A stretch of 34,781 bases of DNA from the NCBI GenBank assembly GCA_900315035.1, contig OMXO01000024.1, positions 1-34,781 on the forward strand. Direction: 5' to 3'. Shown here one piece after another: positions 33,299 through 34,781 of this stretch (position 1 is its first letter; every line of letters begins with the position of its first letter). The notes beneath the pieces are model-generated. The model worked only from the letters and a program-made list of their open reading frames with translations, was not told the origin of the DNA and did no database searches. Both the position numbers and the translations under genes were made by a program. The stretch comes from an uncultured Prevotella sp. Lineage in GTDB: Bacteria; Bacteroidota; Bacteroidia; Bacteroidales; Bacteroidaceae.

Positions 33299-34528
33299 AT
33301 GAAAGATTTTTTGTTGTCTCTGACAAACGTCGTTTGCGAGATGGCTCCCTACCTCCTGTTGGGATTCTTCATCGCCGGGGTGCTTCATGTATTTGTGCCT
33401 CAGAACTTCTATCGTCGTTATCTGTCAGCCGACAACAAACTGGCAGTGCTTTGGGCAGCGCTGTTGGGTGTTCCCCTTCCACTCTGTTCGTGCGGTGTGA
33501 TTCCTACGGCTATCGGATTGAGAAAAGAGAAGGCTTCCAAGGGAGCTGTTGCCTCATTTCTCATTGCCACACCACAGACAGGTATAGACTCTATCCTGGC
33601 AACATTCTCGCTGATGGGTTTGGGGTTTGCCATCATCCGTCCTGTAGCGGCGCTCATCACTGGTGTTTGCGGAGGACTGTTGGTAAACCGTCTGGTGCGT
33701 GAAGATGACACGATGGCTGATGCCGCATCGACATGTCAGGTGGAGCATGGTGGACGATTATGGCGTGTACTGAAGTATGCCTATTACGATATGATACGTG
33801 ACATCGGCCTGCGGCTTGTCATAGGCCTTGTTGTGGCTGCTCTGATACAGGTCGCTGTACCCGATGAGTTCTTCCTGCAGTTTGGCAGCCAACCATTGTT
33901 GCAGATGTTCGTCATTCTCGTCATTGCCGTCCCCATGTATATCTGTTCCACAGGCAGCATTCCCGTGGCAGCTGCATTGCTGATGAAGGGACTGTCGCCT
34001 GGTGCGGCACTGGTAATGCTGATGGCGGGACCTGCTGTCAACATGGCCAGCATTCTCGTAGTGAACAAGGCGCTGGGGCGGCGTTTCACATCCATCTATC
34101 TGCTTACCATCGTAGGCTTTGCCGTTGGTTTCGGTCTGCTCCTCAATGCCTCGGGCATCGAACTATACACTGCTGCCAGCCACGAAGTCTGCTGTACGAT
34201 GGCCTCATCATTGCCAAGTCTATATAAAATAGTTTGTGCAGTATTATTAACCCTTTTAATCACATTTGCTCTTATGATGAAATTTTTCAGTAAGTTTACC
34301 AACAAGACCTTAGCTCCTGATACAGTTGTTTACAGAGTTGAAGACATGCATTGCAGCCATTGCGAGGCTGCTGTGGTTCGTGCCGTTGAGAGTGTGCCTG
34401 GTGTGAAGAAAGCAAAGGCGAGTTCTTCTGCAAACACCCTCACAGTCGAAGGTTCTGCATCCGAAGAAGATGTTCGCAAAGCCGTTGAGGGCATCGGCTA
34501 TACGTTCAAGGGGAGAATAGATTGTTAA
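33299..34528 (+). CDS. SO_0444-type Cu/Zn efflux permease with C-terminal HMA domain
   Basis: 409 residues from the ATG at 33299; a longer in-frame start at 33221 lies inside the esterase gene and reads through its end. About eight to ten membrane helices of the DUF318/ArsP permease family. Signature blocks are PLCSCGVIPTAIGLRKEKAS (61-80) and CSTGSIPVAAALLMKGLSPG (216-235), with MLMAGPAVNMASI after the second. The last 65 residues form a ferredoxin-like heavy-metal-associated domain with MHCSHC (350-355), metal cysteines C352 and C355. Proposed role is export of copper or zinc. It begins 2 nt after the esterase stop, so it is the last gene of the fur-purA-hisS series. Confidence 0.88.
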   Translation: MKDFLLSLTNVVCEMAPYLLLGFFIAGVLHVFVPQNFYRRYLSADNKLAVLWAALLGVPLPLCSCGVIPTAIGLRKEKASKGAVASFLIATPQTGIDSILATFSLMGLGFAIIRPVAALITGVCGGLLVNRLVREDDTMADAASTCQVEHGGRLWRVLKYAYYDMIRDIGLRLVIGLVVAALIQVAVPDEFFLQFGSQPLLQMFVILVIAVPMYICSTGSIPVAAALLMKGLSPGAALVMLMAGPAVNMASILVVNKALGRRFTSIYLLTIVGFAVGFGLLLNASGIELYTAASHEVCCTMASSLPSLYKIVCAVLLTLLITFALMMKFFSKFTNKTLAPDTVVYRVEDMHCSHCEAAVVRAVESVPGVKKAKASSSANTLTVEGSASEEDVRKAVEGIGYTFKGRIDC

Positions 34529-34535
34529 CTATTTT

Positions 34536-34630
34536 CGCTTGTTTCGGATGAGGATCCGTTTTGCGGTTCCCTTAGGTTACAAGCGCTCGCGCGCCTGAAA
34601 ATTTTGTTGCCTAGTTAGGTCGCAATTTTC
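34536..34630. other. Structured intergenic segment after the permease gene
   Basis: A 7-bp stem CGCTTGT/ACAAGCG (34536-34542 with 34579-34585) encloses a 5-bp hairpin (34545-34549 with 34554-34558, GAGG loop). A second hairpin follows: GAAAATT/AATTTTC (34597-34603 with 34624-34630) around CCTA-GT-TAGG (34609-34612 with 34615-34618). It could be an mRNA 3' structure, a repeat element or a small RNA. No open frame longer than a few codons is present. Confidence 0.45.
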
Positions 34631-34640
34631 ATCTTTTTTT
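34597..34640 (+). terminator. Terminator-like hairpin with T-tract after the permease operon
   Basis: Stem-loop at 34597-34630 followed by a run of seven T at 34634-34640. It lies about 70 nt after the permease stop. Confidence 0.5.
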
Positions 34641-34651
34641 CATGGATAATG

Positions 34652-34659
34652 CAAAGGTA
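34652..34659 (-). promoter_or_regulatory. Possible minus-strand -7 box
   Basis: TACCTTTG on the minus strand (plus 34652-34659), pointing into the structured segment. No well-spaced TTTG was found; the only short open frames downstream are four or five codons long. Confidence 0.3.
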
Positions 34660-34705
34660 CGAAAATTTCATTCCAAGACACACTGTCTTATACTAAAATA
34701 GGTTG

Positions 34706-34732
34706 ACACATTTAAGAACTTAATAAATGTGT
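34706..34732. repeat. 9-bp inverted repeat before a partial open frame
   Basis: ACACATTTA (34706-34714) and TAAATGTGT (34724-34732) with a 9-nt spacer. It stands just before the partial open frame at 34740 and could be an operator or part of an insertion-sequence end. Confidence 0.4.
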
Positions 34733-34739
34733 TAATTGT

Positions 34740-34781
34740 ATGAGAATTTTAAATCCAAGAATTCCAAAGGAGAAGAAAGCG
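34740..34781 (+). CDS. Start of an unidentified gene, cut by the window end
   Basis: ATG at 34740 followed by 13 open codons to the edge (MRILNPRIPKEKKA). Too short to identify. The position just after an inverted repeat suggests a transposase gene, but this is a guess. Confidence 0.3.
   Translation, partial: MRILNPRIPKEKKA

Noticed and set aside
32325-33326. 333-residue open frame on the minus strand
   Set aside because: It lies opposite the CE12 esterase gene, which has intact catalytic motifs; no promoter or homology supports the antisense frame.

Overview
The window reads as chromosome of a Bacteroidales bacterium, most likely Prevotella or a close relative. Reasons: nearly every transcription unit starts at a Bacteroidetes-type promoter (TTTG, 19-21 nt, TAnnTTTG), Shine-Dalgarno sequences are almost absent, and the gene set is typical of the group (DUF3987 and M15 pair, DUF4270 lipoprotein beside a short glycogen-synthase gene, HECLGH-type dipeptidyl peptidase III, GH5 cellulase with a C-terminal sorting-like tail). 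This is a reading of the sequence; no database was searched.

Layout. 1-1240: 3' part of a frameshifted DUF3987-type gene, then an M15 peptidase gene that carries an in-frame palindromic repeat element. 1351-4095: a secreted protein of unknown role convergent with a secreted GH5 endoglucanase. 4243-5955: HIT-family hydrolase and DUF1015 protein, closed by a strong hairpin. 6013-14822 (minus strand): a tightly packed five-gene operon, in transcription order a membrane SpoIIE-type phosphatase, a STAS anti-anti-sigma-like protein, a giant VgrG-like spike protein, a coiled-coil and beta-repeat needle-like protein, and a protein resembling ribosome recycling factor. 14951-15038: tRNA-Ser(CGA). 15142-18999 (minus): carB and a YigZ/IMPACT gene. 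19165-21525: PcrA/UvrD helicase. 21527-23973 (minus): short glycogen synthase, DUF4270 lipoprotein and a 42-residue protein. 24120-25943 (minus): recQ. 26058-29100: AraC-type regulator, dipeptidyl peptidase III and an AlkD-like HEAT protein. 29162-34528: Fur-family regulator, purA, hisS, a CE12 esterase and an SO_0444-type metal permease with an HMA domain. 34529-34781: a structured intergenic stretch and the possible start of a mobile element.

The most unusual region is 6013-14822. A contractile-injection spike gene lies in one operon with both halves of a partner-switching signal module (phosphatase and STAS protein, but no kinase) and with an RRF-like protein. The VgrG has about 200 residues of coiled coil inserted in its gp5-type OB fold and a C-terminal extension of more than 400 residues. 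No sheath, tube or baseplate gene is in the window, so the spike would have to use an apparatus encoded elsewhere or belong to something different. The second notable item is the palindromic repeat element inside the M15 peptidase, which adds about 50 residues without breaking the frame.

The rest is mostly ordinary housekeeping DNA. Several gene starts were moved downstream of the longest open frame because a good promoter lies at or downstream of the longer start (carB, pcrA, recQ, araC-type).
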